Shown piece after piece: positions 61,702 to 64,000 of a stretch of DNA of 64,000 nucleotides (positions are counted from its first letter, which is position 1; every line of letters begins with the position of its first letter). Origin of the DNA: Myxosarcina sp. GI1 (GTDB taxonomy: Bacteria; Cyanobacteriota; Cyanobacteriia; Cyanobacteriales; Xenococcaceae); the NCBI RefSeq assembly GCF_000756305.1, contig NZ_JRFE01000058.1, positions 54,457 through 118,456 of the forward strand, in the 5' to 3' direction. The position numbers and the translations under genes are program-made. The notes under the pieces were generated by a model. The model had not been told where the DNA came from. It saw only the letters and a list, made by a program, of their open reading frames with translations, and did not search any database.

Positions 61702-62142
61702 CTATGCAGCAGCACGTCTATTCTTGAAATAATGGTATCTTTTGGAAAATTGCACCTGTTTACTACGTAACTCCTGTTCGTTAGCAATCAAACGCCACTG
61801 TTTGGTGTGCTGGTCGTAAATCTCTACGAGCGCATATGCAGCTTGTAAAAGTTGCTGTTTACTCCAGCCTGCATAGTACTGTTGATAAGTAAGCTTAATT
61901 GCTTTAGCGTCAATGTTTTGACCTTGACGTTTAAACTTGTTTATTTCAGAATTCACAATTGTAAATACAATTTGGGCTTCTGTTAAAGCCTTTGGTGATG
62001 TAACAGTTTTGCTCTGTCCAGAAACCTGACTAAGCAAGGGCGTATACTTCTGAGCGGAAGCAGGTGCAGGTGTATAGCTTTGCATTCTTGGCACATAGCC
62101 TTGAACCTGAGTAACTGCGGGAGCATAATTTGTATAAGTCAT
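61702..62142 (-). CDS. Hypothetical plasmid protein
   Basis: 146 residues. The N-terminal 45 residues are of low complexity, Tyr/Pro/Ala/Gln-rich (NYAPAVTQVQGYVPRMQSY...), then a helical domain from ALTEAQIVFTIVNSEINKFKRQGQ to HYFKNRRAAA, basic at the end. Well-framed by a terminator on one side. Not recognised; the basic helical half might bind nucleic acid. Confidence 0.55.
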   Translation of the reverse strand: MTYTNYAPAVTQVQGYVPRMQSYTPAPASAQKYTPLLSQVSGQSKTVTSPKALTEAQIVFTIVNSEINKFKRQGQNIDAKAIKLTYQQYYAGWSKQQLLQAAYALVEIYDQHTKQWRLIANEQELRSKQVQFSKRYHYFKNRRAAA

Positions 62143-62178
62143 AATTAGTAAACCTAATTTTAAAATTTCACCTAACTA

Positions 62179-62310
62179 GGTTCGACAGAACCACAACCAA
62201 CCCGACTGGAGTTGTGTTCGGTGCTAACTCGTTTAGAGTTATGCAGCTAAAAAATTATCCACTGCTGACTAAACAGTGGATGCCTCCCCAAACTTGTTCG
62301 GATAGAACAA
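62179..62310. repeat. Five consecutive hairpins
   Basis: In the gap between two minus-strand genes: GGTTC/GAACC (62179-62192), CACAAC/GTTGTG (62192-62216), TAACTC/GAGTTA (62225-62241), ATCCACTG/CAGTGGAT (62257-62281) and TTGTTC/GAACAA (62294-62310). The words GTTCGG and GAAC recur. It may be the leader of the gene at 62142, a plasmid control RNA, or an origin-related structure. Confidence 0.55.
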
Positions 62311-62329
62311 ACCTGGGTAGATAATAAAA

Positions 62330-62815
62330 TTAAGAGTAATGATAAAAGTATTTGAATGTTTCCCAACAGTTAAAAGTTGGTCTATTTATTGCTAGAGCAT
62401 AATCTACACAATTCTTAGTTCCACTTCTATCTTGATGCCACAACGCTATAAGTAAATCGCAGTAATTAACAATCCACTGATTTCTTTGCTGCATTGCCTG
62501 TAAACTGTAGTCGCTTGAAGAAATAATTTCGATTCGTTCGGCTCGATCCAGTAATTTTTGATATCTGTCCTGACTATGTGGTGGCCATTTTGAAGATTGA
62601 GATTTAAATGGAATTGCTGCGATTAAACCAATACCACGATCGATGGCACTTTGAGCTACTGCCGTATCCCAACCTAAAGCCATACCCGATATAACCTTTG
62701 TAGGTTTGTATTGAGCCAGAATAAAATCCGCAGTATTTAGTAAGGCTCGATTAGTACGATCCGAATAGCTGCCAGACAAAGAAGCAGGTCGATGCCCTGT
62801 AAAACCTAAAATCAT
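62330..62815 (-). CDS. SLOG-family protein (YspA/DUF1273-like)
   Basis: 161 residues with a Rossmann-like nucleotide site: ILGFTGHRPASL (start), VISGMALGWDTAVAQSAIDRGIGLIAAIPF, then RNQWIVNYCDLLIALWHQDRSGTKNCVDYA. These are the motifs of SLOG proteins that bind nucleotide or NAD-like ligands, some of them in anti-phage or stress signalling. On a plasmid such genes are common passengers. Confidence 0.8.
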   Translation of the reverse strand: MILGFTGHRPASLSGSYSDRTNRALLNTADFILAQYKPTKVISGMALGWDTAVAQSAIDRGIGLIAAIPFKSQSSKWPPHSQDRYQKLLDRAERIEIISSSDYSLQAMQQRNQWIVNYCDLLIALWHQDRSGTKNCVDYALAINRPTFNCWETFKYFYHYS

Positions 62816-63002
62816 AATTTAATACTTGTAACATTTCATTTACTATTGCCTGACAAGGTTACAATCTATTTAAATCAAAGCGATCGCACTATATTCCGCC
62901 TACCTCTGACAAATAGTGACAGTCTAGATAGAGATATATTATGTAATTCCATAATTTTGCAATTGCATAAATTCAAAATAATAATTTGGCGATCGCAAAG
63001 CT

Positions 63003-63962
63003 TTAGCCAATTCTGGCGTAGTAGTAAAGAGTGCGAAAAGTAATGCCTGAGCCATTAAAAGTTGACCAGCGATAACTACATTCTCCTGGCTTGTATTTAC
63101 CCGAACTACGACTCCACTCGTCCCATAGTCCAGATAATCCTTCATCCCAATCTTTTAGAGCCATACCAACTCGAATCCAATCATCATAAATATCTGCATA
63201 GATAGGATTGATGGCGCGAATCAATTCTTCTACAGTCCTACTAGAAAACACTTTCGATTTAAAGACTTCTGTTTTAGGCTGCGGTCTGAGTTGGTTTAAC
63301 CACAGACTAGATATAGTAAGAATCTCGCATCGATCTGGAGCAATCAGCCAGCGATATTTACCTGTTATCGGATGAACGGAGGGCGGCAAAGTAGAAAGTA
63401 AATTCCGACCTCTGACCTCTAAACCATTCGTCAACTTAAAACTTTTAATTGGTCGATCGACATAGTACAGATACTGTCTGTGTCCAGGGAGACCCGAACC
63501 ATAGCTTACTGTAGTTGGAAACCTCATCTGTTCAAATTGATTTAATGCTTCATAAGAATCACAATCAATGGCGACTAAGTAGCGATAGCGATCTGAGTAC
63601 ATGCGGCGAACCGAATCGCCTTTGTTCGGACTTGCTCCGCAACCGCAATCGCCTGATTGATGACCGCACAGCAGGCTATAACCATTAGGAACGACAGAAT
63701 ACAGACCATGTTTGCCTCTAACCAAAACTTTACCTTCTTGAGACAAAGAGCGAAACAAACCTTGGGGTGAATAATAATTATCTTGCCACTTTTTACCCAA
63801 AGGTCGCTTATCAATACAAGGTACGAGTTTCCAATAGTTGGGCAATAGAAAAAGACTTTGAATTAAACGCTCTTGCGAGCGGTCGCGATTGCCCTGATGT
63901 TCAGAGCTTTTGAGTTCAGAATTTACCAGGGGAGTTTGATTGTCTTGAGAATAACTAAACAT
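63003..63962 (-). CDS. Primase-polymerase (Prim-Pol) with PriCT-2-like domain
   Basis: 319 residues. Residues about 40-215 are the bifunctional primase-polymerase domain: PCIDKRPLGKKWQDN (start), YLVAIDCDSYEALNQF (catalytic acids), SYGSGLPGHRQYLYYV, VRGRNLLSTLPPSVHP. Residues 235-318 match the PriCT-2 type (YDDWIRVGMALKDW...GLWDEWSRSSGKYKPGECSYRWSTF). The helicase domain that usually follows in plasmid replication proteins is missing. A Cys cluster (CGHQSGDCGCG) lies in the N-terminal part. It suggests a plasmid replication function. Confidence 0.8.
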   Translation of the reverse strand: MFSYSQDNQTPLVNSELKSSEHQGNRDRSQERLIQSLFLLPNYWKLVPCIDKRPLGKKWQDNYYSPQGLFRSLSQEGKVLVRGKHGLYSVVPNGYSLLCGHQSGDCGCGASPNKGDSVRRMYSDRYRYLVAIDCDSYEALNQFEQMRFPTTVSYGSGLPGHRQYLYYVDRPIKSFKLTNGLEVRGRNLLSTLPPSVHPITGKYRWLIAPDRCEILTISSLWLNQLRPQPKTEVFKSKVFSSRTVEELIRAINPIYADIYDDWIRVGMALKDWDEGLSGLWDEWSRSSGKYKPGECSYRWSTFNGSGITFRTLYYYARIG

Positions 63963-64000
63963 TAAATCTGTGGTTGGTTAATTGTTTAGTTTTCTCAAGC

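Overview
The window looks like part of a cyanobacterial accessory replicon, most likely a large mobilizable plasmid. The octamer GCGATCGC (HIP1) recurs in nearly every gene. There are many cyanobacteria-typical families: RppA/NrsR-like two-component systems, MntCAB, DUF2808, DUF190 and ZiaR/ZiaA-like pairs. The right end carries relaxase, MobC and primase-polymerase genes. The left 54 kb is almost wholly a metal-homeostasis island, the right 10 kb is plasmid backbone. No rRNA, tRNA or CRISPR array was seen.

Layout. 1-4.2 kb: stress protein fragment, phospholipase D-like protein, small zinc ribbon, then a sulfur pair (Blh-type phosphatase; MBL-fold/double rhodanese). 4.2-9.8 kb: copper operon behind a MerR-type promoter (Met-rich protein just upstream, HMA chaperone, degenerate HMA twin, CopA, unknown membrane protein, anchored cupredoxin, broken DmeF-like CDF gene). 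10.3-13.7 kb: a tnpB-only IS200/IS605-type element and an IS4-family element with a clear 10-bp target duplication. 13.8-22.2 kb: MerR/glutaredoxin-like pair, DUF1206 protein, two-component system 1, a frameshifted DUF6010 gene, Cys-rich copper-storage-like protein, glutaredoxin-MauE fusion, second MerR, CpxP-like protein, TPR protein. 22.3-25.1 kb: mntCAB. 25.4-35.3 kb: RND efflux system 1 (TolC, adaptor, pump), DUF2808, two-component system 2, DUF190. 35.3-42.2 kb (minus strand): CaCA exchanger, CDF-like protein, secreted proteins, TPR protein, His-rich P-type ATPase, SmtB/ZiaR repressor. 42.3-54.3 kb: two-component system 3, APC permease, RND system 2 with a FixH-like domain both fused to the adaptor and free as a lipoprotein, DUF411 protein, multicopper oxidase. 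54.4-64 kb: tyrosine recombinase, RES/Xre toxin-antitoxin, cold-shock protein, hypotheticals, relaxase/MobC, macro-domain and SLOG proteins, primase-polymerase.

How it fits together. Copper would be met by cytosolic chaperone, storage protein and CopA, by periplasmic cupredoxin, DUF411 protein and multicopper oxidase, and by two RND efflux systems. Three almost identical promoters (4671, 20201, 51927), each a -35 and -10 held 20 bp apart by the same dyad, point to one MerR regulon whose regulator is probably the gene at 20267. A second signal, tandem ATTTCAT half-sites with 11-bp period (2042, 18605, 25380, 26987, weaker 46285), points to control by one or more of the three OmpR-family response regulators. 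The three cognate kinases share a Cys-x5-Cys pair in their periplasmic sensor region.

Several genes are broken by single-base indels (dmeF-like, IS4 transposase, DUF6010), which could be real decay or consensus errors. All assignments come from reading motifs; no database search was run.
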